Assembly: GCF_025698545.1 (NCBI RefSeq)
Contig: NC_068575.1
Span: 50,105,980-50,169,979, forward strand
Direction of reading: 5' to 3'
Origin: Gossypium raimondii
Taxonomy: Eukaryota > Streptophyta > Magnoliopsida > Malvales > Malvaceae
DNA length: 64,000 bases
Part shown: positions 35,131 through 46,408 of the stretch, in pieces
Position numbering within the stretch: the stretch's first letter is position 1
Layout of the letters: each line of letters opens with the position of its first letter
Position numbers and translations under genes: made by a program
The notes under the pieces: generated by a model
What the model was told of the DNA's origin: nothing
Seen by the model: the letters and a program-made list of their open reading frames with translations, nothing else
Databases searched by the model: none

Positions 35131-37783
35131 GGATATTAGTATGCGTAACAAAATGTTAATGAATACAATGGTGTAGCATAAATAATACGAGTAATAGCAA
35201 TGAAAATAAATTAGATAAAAAGGGTAAATCAATGACATACAAAATAACAATACATATAAGCAAATAAAATCAAAACATTCTTTCAAAATAATAATGAAGA
35301 TGTAAATAAGGAAATAAACAAAGAAAATTAATAGAACTATAAAAATATAAAAGATATATATATGTGTATATACATAAAATTATGGAAATATGAAAATATA
35401 TGTATGTATATATTTCAAAATTATTGTATAATATATATAAATATATAAGTAAGCATATACATACATATATACGTATGTCCATTAAAATATGTATATGTAC
35501 ATGCATGTCTATAAAAATTATAGAAGGTATATAAAAGTATGTATATATATATATATATGAAGATAGAATATGTACATAGATATATAGATATGCATATAAG
35601 TTATAAAATATAAAGAATGTATAAGTATATATATGTATATGTAGACAATGTATAAAAATATGTACATGTATATATATTATAAAAACGCATGTATGTATAT
35701 ATATAACAAAATTTAAAATTTAAAAAGTATAAATAATAATAATAATAATAATAATAATAATCATGATAATAACATTGAAATAATTAACTGAATAATAAAA
35801 TTGCTAAAAAACACAGACTAAATTGAAATAAAAATGAAAATATGGGGCGAATTCGAAATAAAAAACGTAAAAGATTAAATTGTGACATGCGCAAAAAGAG
35901 GGGGACCAAAACAGGAAATAAACCAAGTCCCCAAAACGCAGCGCTGCAATGGACTAAAATGAAACAAAAATAAAACTATGCAGCTAATTTAAAATAAAAG
36001 GAAAGAACGAAAAAAGGGCTAGATTACAACGCGTTGCAAAATCGGAGGGACTGCGCGCGCAAATATCCCTTTTAAAGAAAACACGTGGATCCCTTTGCTG
36101 GAGCGGGTCGAATCGGGTCAGCCTCCCCAAAACGATGCTGTTTTGTCGCCTGGGGAGGCCAAGCTAAACGGCGTCGTTTCATAACTCTATTTAAACCAAA
36201 AAAATTTTAAAAACATTTCATTTTTCAATGTTCAAAAAAAACTGCAGAACCACATCCCATTTTCTCTCAAAACTCCGGCTAGGATCCGGCCAAGTGCTCT
36301 GACGCACCTCCGCCATAGCGCCACCGTGGGCGACGGCCGGATGCACAAAATCAAGCTCTTTTGGTCCCTTTTCGAAGCCGATTGCCTCTAGGCCACAGAT
36401 CCAGGACCGAATCTCACAAAAAAATGATCCCAAGACCCAAAAACGAGGAGAAACTGCTCGTCTCCTCCTCTTTCGGGGCGACACAGGTAAGGTTTCTTTT
36501 TTTATTTCCTTTTATTCGATTTATTTTATATACGAAAAAAAGAAAAGAATAGAAACGAATCGAAGAAAAGAAAAAAGTCACCTTTAAAACTGTTTCTCTT
36601 TTTTATTTCTTCAATATTCGTCCAAAAAATAATCCCCTTTACAAAGATGATATTCGGCTCTTTATAGCCGATTACAACGCTATTATTTTTTATTTTTCCT
36701 ATTGTTCTTGTACTTGTTGTTGTGTGTGTAATCTCTCTTGCAGGTCAGAGGAGTTGGTGGAGTAGGTGAAGTTGCACGGCGTCGGTCAGAAGAGCGGCGG
36801 CTGAAGAGTCAGAAGAGCGGCGGCTGAAGAGTCAGAAGGCCTTAGGTGCGGCACATCTAGGTTAGGGTTTTTTTATTTTTTTTGTGTTTTTGTTTTTGGG
36901 TTTGGGCTAGGTTTTTATTTGGGCCTGTTTGTAATTCGGGTTATTGGGTTTAGGTCTACTGAGATTTTGGTTGTGAATGGATAGAGGGTTTGGGTTTCAA
37001 TTGGGCCCGGGTATGAAATTGGGCTTGTACAGAGATGATACCCTAGAGGATATGATAACAACCTTGAAAGAGGAGATTGCGAAGCTTAATAGTGAACTTA
37101 CAATCTACAAGGCTATTTTGGGCAATGGAAGGTTAGCTGCTGCACCTAATTGAGTGTGGATGTTCTCAAGCCTAAAGAATTCAAGGGGATAAGGTCCATA
37201 AGAGATGTGGAAAATTTCCTGTGGGGAGTGGAGCAATACTTCCATTCTAAAGGCATCATGGATGATGCCACTACGGTAAATACTGCTGCTATGTATTTCA
37301 CTGACGTCGCTTTGTTGTGGTGGTGTCGTAGGTCCATAGACATGAGACGTGGTGGGATCAAAATTAAGAATTGGGAGGAGTTTTCAGAGTGAGCTCAAAG
37401 TACAGTTTTATCCGGTGTATGCTGAGGATGAAGCTCGGGCAAAATTACGTCGACTTACGCAACAAGGCCCAGTGAGGGAGTATGTGCGGGAATTTCATTA
37501 ACTCATACTTTAAATCTCGGATATTGGCGAGAAAGATGTGTTATTTTCCTTTATGGATGGATGGATTGAAGCCATTGGTGAAGTAAGAGTTGCAACACCG
37601 AAGAGTTCAATAGCGTACCATGTCTGTAGTAGAATATTTTGTTGAGCTAGGCCCGAGGAAAGACAAGCCTAAACCTTCCAAGCCTAAATTTAAACTAAGG
37701 GGTAATGGTGGGGAAGACAAAAACAAGTCTGCTAAAGATGGCGATGGCAAGGCTTAAAGACCGTGGGATAGGAAGGCCTGTAT

Positions 37784-38036
37784 ATGATCAATGATTGTTT
37801 GAAAAAGGCCGTTCTTTCTGCCATGGAAGCAAATGACGAGGAAGACAAAGTGACCAAAAATCTCAATTCAATATTGGGAGGTGTCGAAGACAAGACGAGT
37901 CGTGAGCTAATATTTGTAAATATCACTGTGGTAGGCAGAAGATTGAATGCGCTTGTTGACATAGGTGCATTAGATTTGTTCATGTCCAAAGAGACTGCTC
38001 GTGATTTCGAGCTTAAAATAGAAAAGGAATCAGGTT
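37784..38036 (+). pseudogene. Chromovirus aspartic protease remnant
   Basis: An open frame carries ELIFVNITVVGRRLNALVDI, then GALDLFMSKETA. In retroelement proteases the active site is DTGAS; here it is DIGAL, so both the Thr and Ser are lost and the enzyme would be inactive. Family identity follows from position after gag and from the flanking residues. Confidence 0.75.
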
Positions 38037-38401
38037 AGATCAAGACCGTCAATTCAAAAAATGTTGAGATAGAGGGCGTGGCCAAAGTAGTCGAGATCTA
38101 ACTTGGCGAATGGATTGGTAAAGACACCATTAAGGTAATACCACTTGATGCCTTTGACTTTGTGGTTGGATTAAGCTTTTTTGATTGAATTAACGTGAAT
38201 ATTTTTCCTTTTGGTAATTATATGGTGATATTGGACCCAAACCATCGATGTATGGTACAAATGAAAAGGAAATGAGGTATGGAAGGAAAAATATTATCGG
38301 CGATCCAATTTGCTTAAGGAGTTCGTAGAGATGAAGCCTCCTACATAGCCACATTGAAGGCTGAGGAAGTCTTTTAGCCCATTGGTGAGATTCTAAAAAA
38401 A

Positions 38402-38562
38402 GTGAGCCAGTTATTGCAGTCTTTTAGAGATGTGATGCCTGTCAAGTTGCCCAAAGAATTACCACCAAAGAGGGAGGTGGATCACAGAATTGAGTTAGTG
38501 CCCAACTCGGAGCCACCGGTGAGGGCCCCCTATCATATATCCCCACCAGAATTAGAAGAACT
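38402..38562 (+). pseudogene. Stump of chromovirus reverse transcriptase
   Basis: The frame reads MSQLLQSFRDVMPVKLPKEL and then PPVRAPYHISPPELEEL, the usual start of the reverse-transcriptase region. It joins directly to the zinc-binding start of integrase near 38565. All catalytic palm motifs and RNase H are absent, which points to one internal deletion. Confidence 0.8.
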
Positions 38563-38564
38563 GG

Positions 38565-39754
38565 GAAGTAAGAACTTTGGCCCTTTTAGAGGATCGTTAC
38601 TATTGGCCTCACGTGAGTGATGATGTGGAGACCAATGTGAAAACTTGTCTAGTATGCCAACAAGACAAGGTTGAGCTGAAGATTTCGACTGGTTTACTAC
38701 AACCTTTACCCATTCCGAAAAGACCATGGGAGAGTGTATCCATGGGCTTTATTATTGGTTTGCCTAAATCTGATGGGTTTGCAAGTATTCTTGTTGTGGT
38801 GGATAGGTTTTCAAAGTATGCAACGTTTATTTCAGCAACCAATAAGTGCCTTGCTGAGGAGGCAACTCGTTCGTTTTTTAGACATGTGGTGAAATATTGG
38901 GGAGTGCCACTGTCTATCATCAGTGATCGAGATGGGCGATTCACAAGCCGGTTCTGGACAAAGTTATTCAAGTTTCTGGGCTCGAACTTGAACTTCTCCA
39001 CTAGCATGCATCCGTAAATCGACGAGTAAACCGAACGAGTGAATGCATTATTGGAGACGTATCTTTGACACTATGTGAATGCCACACAAAGGGATTGGCC
39101 AAAGTTGGACGTGACACAATTTTCTTACAACTTGTAGCGAAGTGGAGCTACAAATCAAAGTCCGTTCGAGGCAGTAACGGGACAACAACCTCTCACAACT
39201 AATGTTGCTGTGACTTGTTATACTGGACCAAATCCGATAGCTTATTGATTTGGAAGGATTGGCAAGAGAAAAATGACTTAGCTAGAGCTTGCCTACACAA
39301 GGCAAGCAATTGCAATAAGAAGTTGGCGGATCAAAATCGAATGGATATGCAATTTCAAGTTGGTGACGCAATCCTTGCTAAACTACATTTGATTTTTCCA
39401 CATAATGGCTTGCATAAGGGGCTTGTGCGATGGTATGGAGGACCCTTTCAAGTTTTGAAGAGAGTAGGCAAGGTGGCCTACAAGCTTGAGTTGCCAACAA
39501 AACTTAAAGTCCATCCAGTGTTTCATATAAGTATGTTTAAGCTATTCCATGAGGACCAAGAGGACCCAAATCGAGGCAAGTCAGAACGAGCACCAATGGG
39601 GGTAAAGGTCTCATATGATCGTGAAGTTGAAAGTATCAAGGTAGACCGTGTGATCAAACGGAAGAACTGTAGGCCGAGGCATGAGTACTTGGTGCGATGG
39701 AAGGGACTTTCCAACAGTGTAGCAAGTTGGGAACCTATCGAGGCCTTCTGGTAG
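38565..39754 (+). pseudogene. Chromovirus integrase with C-terminal chromodomain
   Basis: Pieces in order: RYYWPHVSDDVETNVKTC and LVCQQDK (zinc-binding end), a catalytic core with VVVDRFSKYATF and SIISDRDGRF, and TERVNALLETYL holding the expected third acidic residue. Then come LVRWYGGPFQVLKRVGKVAY and HPVFHISMFK, and a chromodomain (VDRVIKRKNCRPRHEYLVRW, KGLSNSVASWEPIEAF). Stops occur near 39016, 39028, 39067 and 39135. The chromodomain would steer integration toward particular histone marks in the intact family. Confidence 0.87.
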
Positions 39755-39825
39755 TTTCAAGGCAAGATAGACCACTTCCATGTGGAGGACGCAACGAAGG
39801 CGTTGCTAAAATAGGTGGGGGAGAA

Positions 39826-40350
39826 TGTCATGGGTTGCGTATGGGAGCCTGCAACCATGACACAATTATGTGATCTATCATGTTCAAGGGAGGTTATTTG
39901 GCCTAACCGAATTGGCCCGTTGTTAAGAGAGATTGAAGGCTCATGTACAAAGTAAGACCAAGTGAAATATATGCAATCTTAGAGATAACTTGTAATCGTA
40001 GAAGATATAATAAATGTAATCTTAGAGATATGATTCGTAGATAGCTTCTAATCCTAGCCATTGATGTACTTTAATCCGTATCATTAATTTTGGGGAGGCT
40101 CAACTATAAATAGAGGCCTCTCCCCCTCATTGTAAATAATTCATTGAGTAATAGAATTCTTGAGAGCATTCTCTCAAAATTCTCTCTCATGTTCTTTGCT
40201 CTTCTGTTACTTTGATCTTATATTTCAAATTCGTTCATCTTTGTTCTTCGTCGGAACCTTAGAAGAATTATGTTTGATCTTCGATTGTTGGAGGTTAGGC
40301 TGACTTAGGTGTTTTTGGAGGAAGAAAACCCCTAAGGCCGCACAGATTGT
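39826..40350 (+). repeat. 3' LTR of the chromovirus (end altered)
   Basis: Starts TGTCATGGGTTGCGTATGGG directly after the polypurine tract. It matches 30919-31440 with scattered changes until 40350, where similarity to the 5' LTR stops. Confidence 0.85.
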
Positions 40351-41774
40351 TGAAAATCGCTATACAAGTGCGAGTTTGGTTTAAGGTTTATAGCTATAAA
40401 TATAATAAACTGACTCGATTTTTAAAATTTTAATTTTTTGCTGTACAAGAAAATCGCTTTCGAGCTAAATTTTTTCAACAAGCTGCACGGTTGAACAATA
40501 CAAGATGGATTTCAAGGATAACTAAGTTGGGTAGAATGATAGTTCATTTTCTTGATGAAGGCACAATTATTTTATTCTGAAACAGGCGATGAAAGGGTAA
40601 AAAAAAAGAATAAGAAATGATAGAATAACTGTGTGAGAAGCTTTGGGTTCAAGTTTTGTTTATTGCTATTGATGTGAATGTTTTTGCCTCATATAATTGG
40701 TCATCCTTTTTTGTTTCTCACTGGATACATAGCTCACTCACAATTTAGTTACATGGTGATGGCTTTACGTTACCAACTCAATTTTTGGGAAAATGGCAAA
40801 AACTACAAACTTAAATCAGTATTGTTTGCGATAACTTTTTTATAATAATAGCAAAGATTCTTTACTTTTGGCTTCTTCTTCTTTTTTTTTTTACCATTCT
40901 CTCTTAAATTTCTTTTTCAATTTATAAACTTCATAAACATCTTTTAAGTGTGCAAAATAAACTAACAATAATAAAAAAGATAACTAAAATTTAATATTAT
41001 CGTTCTTCACAAAACAAATAAAAATCAGTTAATTTTTCATATCACTGATCAAAATAAACAAAGACCAAACTAAGATCACAATTTTTCAAAATTTTCACAT
41101 TTCAATTAATAATCTAAGTTTTTTTTTTACAAAACTATTCAACTCTAAATCACAATTATCATTCTAAACTCTAAACTCTAAACTTTAAATCAAAACCAAA
41201 ATTGAAATTAATTAAACCCTAACTCTCACTACCACCCCTAAATCAAATCATAAACCCCAAATCACTCAACCCTAACCCATTATACCATCCTTAAACCTAA
41301 AATAAAACTCTAAGCTTCCTTTCATCATCTCATTTCATCAATACCCAAATAAAAAATGTAGCAACATTCATACCAATACCCCACATTATCCGTTCTTTCT
41401 TCCTTTCCCTCTCCATTGCCTTTTTTTCCTTAACAACCCAATTATTACAACTCGTGCGCGAGAACTCTTCAGATTATCAAACCAAGTGAAGAAGTAGCAA
41501 CATCTCCAACCACCATAGTTTCGGCAACCAAAGAATCTTCTTCCGGGATTATCGTGACCAAAATGACCTTATTGCCAGAATTCCACGCTAGCAGATCGTG
41601 ATGGCATGTGCTTCATCCATTTCTGTCCTTCTCTGCCTTGAATTCAGATAGAAAGGTTACAAAACAAAACAAAAAAAATTAGGAATTTTACCACGAAGGT
41701 AAAAAATTTTAGTTAACGTTAAATGATTTTTTTAAAAATTACTTTAATCACCTGTAAAATATATACACAATTGG
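40351..41774. other. Remaining right part of the MULE-like element
   Basis: No reading frame was recognised. A stretch of AACCCTAA-like and CCCTAAATC motifs lies at 41210-41290, and a mixed-composition stretch at 41450-41650. Its assignment to the element rests on position between the chromovirus and the right TIR. Confidence 0.4.
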
Positions 41775-41945
41775 CATAACAGTCAACAAAATGTGACATC
41801 CTAGTCAGCTTTTCGTTTGAATTTTAACATATTAGTGATCAAAACAAGAATATTTACTAAGTGTTATATTTGACCAAAAAAAAATTAGAATAATCAAAAT
41901 AAGAAAAAAAATAATTTTAGAACGACCATCTGAGTAGTTTAAATG
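41775..41945 (-). repeat. Right terminal inverted repeat of the MULE-like element
   Basis: Reverse-complement counterpart of 29541-29690, read towards GAACGACCATCTGAGTAGTT at the outer end. Confidence 0.65.
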
Positions 41946-42585
41946 TCCAAATTGCATATTGAGTACTAACTGCTCTGGTGCTCTTCTGTTTGGTGCTCGA
42001 TTGCAAATTTTTGGACTGATATACGAGAAGTCATGTATTGGACAATCGGTAACGGGAAACTAGTTAGATTTTAGAAGGACAATTGGACACCAACAGTGGT
42101 ACCCCTCGAGAATCACATGATTGCCTCGGCTGGAGTTGTGGATAATACCTTGGTGAGTTATATGACTAATATTAAAGGCAATTGGGATTGGAACAGATTT
42201 GCACACTATCTCTCGACCTCAAGCGTCATTCATCTTGCAGGGATTAGTCCACTGGAGGTCAAGGTATGGGATCGTTGACTGCATGGGAAGAGGGTCTAGC
42301 CGCGTGCTGGTGGAAAGCGACAACCAAATATTGGTAAAGATGCAGCAGCAGCAGATAGGAATAATTCCTTGACACGTAGAGTAAAGCATTTCTTGACAAG
42401 GAACTGGAAGGTTAATTTCTATCGAGTGACCTTGGCTGGGATGCCTTTCAATTTAGCTGCTTATTTGTAATTTTAATGCTGGAGGATGATAGACTAGGAA
42501 GCCATTTTGTTACAGTTACTACTGCTTCCTTTGTATTAGACCTGTGGCCTCTTTTATCTTACCCAATAAAAAATTTAAAAAATTA
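41946..42585 (+). pseudogene. LINE 3' region remnant (zf-RVT start and RNase H end)
   Basis: Plus-strand pieces: MYWTIGNGKLVRF and KDNWTPTVVPLENHMI (42030-42120) match the WRIGNGxxxxFWxDxW signature of LINE ORF2. GSSRVLVESDNQILVKM follows (42290-42340) from RNase H. The zinc finger between is deleted. The end near 42570 has CCCAATAAAAAATTTAAAAA, like a LINE 3' end. It may be the missing downstream part of the LINE at 27945-29530. Confidence 0.7.
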
Positions 42586-42961
42586 TCATGTGTACTTGGG
42601 TAATATTAGAACATAATAAATAAATAAATAAAATTAGATACATAAACTACTTGTAAAATTAAAAAACTTCAGAGACAAAGGGTATATAAAGCTCACCCAA
42701 ATTCCAATAGTTAACAAAGAAGGCTCCCATGGTGGTGCTTTGTTCTGTAGCCCACGAGAATTGTATGCCACTACCAATTTCATTCCTTACCCGAAGAGCA
42801 TGGGCATGTTAAGTCGAAGCACTTGATTCTTGTCAAACAGCTAAAGAGTAAAGACAAGGAACATTTAATATAAACGAAACGCTTGAGGTTGAGTTTTCTA
42901 ATTTCTTTGCCCATCCTCATTATTCACTACCTTTCTGTTTTTAGGTACCGACTCATTTTTG

Positions 42962-44063
42962 GGTAAATTTTATAAGTACTCATTTAACTATTAGCGTGTT
43001 TATGTTTTGGTTACTCAAATTCAAAATTTTTTATTTTAGTCACTACCGTTTGGTCACTCCTCTGTTCAATAAAATATTTATAAAATACATAAATAAATAT
43101 AAAATATTTATAAATAAATAAATATCATTTTTCTCATTTTCTAACATGAAAATTATTTATTAGGCAATTAAGAAGACTTTGCGTAGATTCAATTTTTTCC
43201 GTTTGTTTCAACATTAACGACCATCATGTTTAGTTTGGGTCAAAAATTACAACATAAGATCGAAAAGGATGAGAATCATTGTTTTTAGGTTGTTGCCTAA
43301 AACGAGTTTTTTGCGTTTGACTTTCAGGTTGTGCTTGAGGGCAGGCGTGATTGAGGATTCTATAGGTGAGAATAAGGCCCTGGAGACCTAATAGATGGAA
43401 AGTCATGCCGACAGCTCCACAACCAATTCTTAGTTCAATGACGTGATGATGGAAGGCGTGGAAATCGAGAAGTTTGTAGTAATGATTATTGGTGCCAATG
43501 GTAGTGGGAGAAGGTGGTGCCCAACGCTAAGCAAATTTGACGAGGACTAAAGAGTAAGGTTAAAAGTATAATAAAATTTATTATTTATAAAATAAAATAA
43601 AATAAGGAAATTTTTGAATTTAATTTAAGTCTTGCTTTTGGTTTTTTTTTAAAAATATTTTATTTATAAAAGTATTATTTTAATAAATAAATCATGTCAA
43701 GAAAAGAGAAAAATGAGTATTCATTTATTTATAATTTTATACGTATTTTCATAAAATTTTATGATTTTTATCGAAAAATAAACTTTTAAATTTTTATTTT
43801 CAATTTTTTAAACTTTTAAGAAGCAAAATTAAATTGATATAATGTGCAAAGTTGAGGTTAAATTTGTTGAATTTTTAGAATTAGGACTAAATTGATAGAA
43901 TTTATAAATATTGGAAGGTTAAATTTGTTATTATGCCAATTAAAAAAAGTCACCGTTAGTGATTTAACGAAGTAGTCACCAAATCTGGCAACATTAGTGA
44001 TTAAAATAGAAATTTTTAGACCTAAATGACCAAAATAAAAACATGACTGTTTTTACAGTTTAC
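42962..44063. mobile_element. Non-autonomous MULE-like element of 1.1 kb
   Basis: The left end GGGTAAATTTTATAAGTACT pairs with the inverted right end GAGTAAACTGTAAAAACAGT. Further inward both carry TTTTGGT(T/C)A(C/T)T, CACTA(C/A)CG and GGT(C/G)AC steps. No coding sequence and no convincing target duplication were found. The family is related to, but distinct from, the ends at 29541. Confidence 0.6.
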
Positions 44064-44237
44064 TCTTTTTTTTTTATGTCAAACGAGGAATAGAACTCCA
44101 CAGGAAGATGTTATGTACTGCCATATCTTTGTCGAACTGAAACAATATCTTTGGTCTATGAAGACACAAGCATGTCCAAACAAGTGAATCTGATATACTG
44201 TAGCTGAAAGCCTGAAAATCTATTTCATAATTCTTTC

Positions 44238-45494
44238 TAGGGGTGAGCAAAACTCGATTCGACTCGAAAAAATCGAAAAAAAATTCGAATTTCGAGTTAA
44301 ACGAATCGAGTTAATCGAGTTATTCGAATCAACTCGATTTTTTTTTCGAATTTCGAGTTCGAATCGAGTTGAGTTTTCGAATTCGAATAACTCAAATAAT
44401 TCGAATATCAAACTATAATATTTGACAGTTTTACCCTAAACTCCCAAACTTTTTTACTTTTCCCTCAAAACTTTTACTCCTTCCCAGTTTCCCCCCAAAA
44501 CTTTTACTCCCCTCCCCTCCCAACCCCCCAATCTACCCAAAATCCATTTCCCACCAAAATTTTACTCTCCCATTTACTTTTTCTCAAAAATTTTATTCCC
44601 AAAACCCTCAAAACCTTTTATTTTCTCCCAAAATTTTTACTCATTCCCACTTTTCCCCTAAAACTTTTATTCCCTTCCCATCCCACCTCCGACCTCCCAC
44701 CTCCCACCTCCCACCTCCCACCTCCCATCTACCCCAAACCCTCCCCCTCCAATTTTTTTTTATGTTTTCCCTCCAAAATTTTACTCCCCCCTATTTACTT
44801 TCCCTCAAACTTTTATTCCCCAAAACTTTTATTTTCCCCTAAACTTTTACTTCTCACCCTTTACTCTCAAATAAAAATTAAAATTATCCAAAAAATCACT
44901 AAACATAAATAGTAATAATTTTATTTATATTTACTATTTATATTATTAAATTAAATTTCACATTTTATATTATTTATATTATTGAATTGTTTAGTCATAT
45001 TGAATATTTATATTAAAATTGAATTATTAATTATGCCATAAAATATTCGTGTTAAAATTTTATATTGGTATCAATTTCACATTTTATTTTAAAATAACTT
45101 TTATTAAAAAATTATATTTTACATTTAATATATTTTTAATTCCAAAATACATAGTGACAAGAATCAAGATAATTGAAACAACTAAGCAAGCAAAGAAGCT
45201 AACCAAGTATATAAAAATTAATAAATAAATTATGAGGTGATGAAAGTTAATAAAAAAATTGATTAAGGTAGACAAATTTTATTACGATGGGTGACAACGG
45301 TTACAAGGACCCAAAATTATTTTTTAAAATTTAACTCGAACAAATATATTCGATTCGATTCGATTCGAATTTCATCTCACTCGACTCGATTCGGGAAAAC
45401 TTCAAATAAAGTTAAGATGATAAAATGAGATTCGAAAACTCGATTAACTCGAAAATTTTTGATTCGATTCGATTCGATCGAATGCTCACCCCTA
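44238..45494 (+). mobile_element. hAT MITE, copy 1 (1257 bp)
   Basis: The ends are TAGGGGTGAGCA and TGCTCACCCCTA, perfect inverted 12-mers matching the hAT terminal pattern. The 8-bp duplication ATTCTTTC flanks it (44230-44237 and 45495-45502); one further base, A, also matches by chance. Subterminal regions are full of TCGAATTCGA and ACTCGATTCGA motifs, and the middle consists of CCCAAAACTTTTACTCC-like units. There is no transposase. Confidence 0.93.
44684..44732 (+). repeat. 7-bp minisatellite (CCCACCT)n in hAT MITE copy 1
   Basis: About six tandem units of CCCACCT. The other copy (near 54725 on the opposite strand) has a single GGAGGTGGGA at this place, so the run expanded in this copy. 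Confidence 0.85.
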
Positions 45495-45502
45495 ATTCTT
45501 TC

Positions 45503-46408
45503 AGTTTTACATACCTTTCTTTAATCTTATTATGTTCAAGGTTTCAGGTATAAGGATTTAATTATTTTATGCAAAGGGCCATCATTTCTATTGGTAGGTG
45601 GTCATGTGAGAAGCATTCACCTTGTAAATTTATTGCCTCCTAAGGTAGTCTTTTAAAGCAATTAGGGTTTCTATAGAGTAAAAAGATAAAACCTCAGTTC
45701 AACCTAGTAAAAATATCTAAAAATATCGACTTATTAAAGGATTCTTGGATTTTTCTCTAAAAATAGCTGACCTTTCCTAAAAAAAAATGTAAAATTTTCA
45801 ATAAGATTCATAACTACAAAACGTTCAATTTAGATGCCAACCCGAGAATTTATGAACAATGTCAAAGATCACTTGATGGATATTAGGTGAAACTTCCATT
45901 AGGCTGTCTCTGATCATATATAGAATTGCATATGCTGCATGTGACATAAACTGAAGGGCCCTTAAACCATTATTTAGAGAGAAAAAATAAATAAAGGTTT
46001 CCTTTAAGGAATCAATGATTGTATGGGTTATGATAAAGCATCAATCTAGGCCTTCTGATTTAATTCTCCATCATTGCAAAAGCTTGTAAAAAAAAGCCTA
46101 AACATCTACTCGACCAAAGCATGCATAAAAGAATCACCAACAAAGCAGGAAAATGGGAAATCATTTGCTTGCCATAACAATAGGAAATGACCAAATGTTC
46201 AAAGTTGGATTTCCGCATATTGTTTGATGTTCCACCACATACAAATAGGGAACAAGAAAAAGAAAAGAAAAAAAGTTACATTTCATGTGAAATCAAAAGA
46301 ACATATTTACTTTGTGATCGTTGGAGAAATATATAGATATATATATGATATATCCGCTATTCTCATCAAGCTTAAATTAACAAAAAAGAAAAAAGTGGAA
46401 TCTAAAAT
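45503..46408. other. Downstream region of the 441-residue gene
   Basis: AT-rich. It probably includes the 3' untranslated part of the minus-strand gene at 46409. No other gene is seen. Confidence 0.45.

Larger units (their letters stand above)
31766..37031. mobile_element. Outer solo LTR inserted in the chromovirus gag
   Basis: Begins TGTTGACACCATTTTTTTTG and ends GGGCTTGTACA. The perfect 5-bp duplication GAGAT flanks it (31761-31765 and 37032-37036). There is no primer-binding site, internal region or coding capacity. After removing the nested copy (32422-34998) and its extra GCCTT, about 2684 bp remain, in line with one very long LTR. The length and start suggest a Tat/Ogre-type gypsy family, but that name is a guess. 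Confidence 0.88.
31508..37760 (+). pseudogene. Chromovirus gag, split by a 5.3 kb solo LTR
   Basis: ATG at 31508 is followed by an in-frame TAA at codon 7, then SRDTLSALEDLVVTLEESMG and a coiled-coil-like region to 31765. Coding sequence resumes at 37037 in the same frame (DTLEDMITTLKEEIAKLNSE). After a further shift comes VDVLKPKEFKGIRSIRDVEN, then FLWGVEQYFHSKGI, the core of the retrotransposon gag domain. Gag forms the particle shell. It is dead because of stops, shifts and the insertion. Confidence 0.8.
30919..40350 (+). mobile_element. Ty3/gypsy chromovirus, internally deleted and carrying a nested insertion
   Basis: The 5' LTR is at 30919-31467 and the 3' LTR at 39826-40350. The primer-binding site TTGTTATCAGAGC (31469-31481) is near the initiator tRNA-Met type, and the polypurine tract AGGTGGGGGAGAA is at 39813-39825. 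Between them lie gag, protease, a stump of reverse transcriptase, integrase and a chromodomain. Most of reverse transcriptase and RNase H is missing. The last 25 bp or so of the 3' LTR do not match the 5' LTR, and GTAAG at 30914-30918 has no partner, so the right end is rearranged. About 5.3 kb of the span is the solo LTR inserted in gag. Confidence 0.9.
29541..41945. mobile_element. MULE-like TIR element split by a retrotransposon
   Basis: The left end (29541-29690) and the inverted right end (about 41775-41945) match. Both have TAAACTA, an AGAT(A/G)GTC step, TTGGTCAAATATA, TTTTGATCACTA, AAACGAAAAG and AGGATGTCA in the same order. Such gggtaaacta-type ends belong to Mutator-like families in plants. 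A zinc-knuckle coding fragment lies inside. No target duplication could be identified, so the outer limits are approximate. Of the 12.4 kb span about 9.4 kb is the inserted chromovirus. Confidence 0.65.

Noticed and set aside
41210..41290. AACCCTAA-like repeats suggesting telomeric sequence
   Set aside because: Only scattered, irregular units with no tandem array of the plant telomere repeat TTTAGGG; chance in AC-rich DNA. The same holds for 9858-9872.
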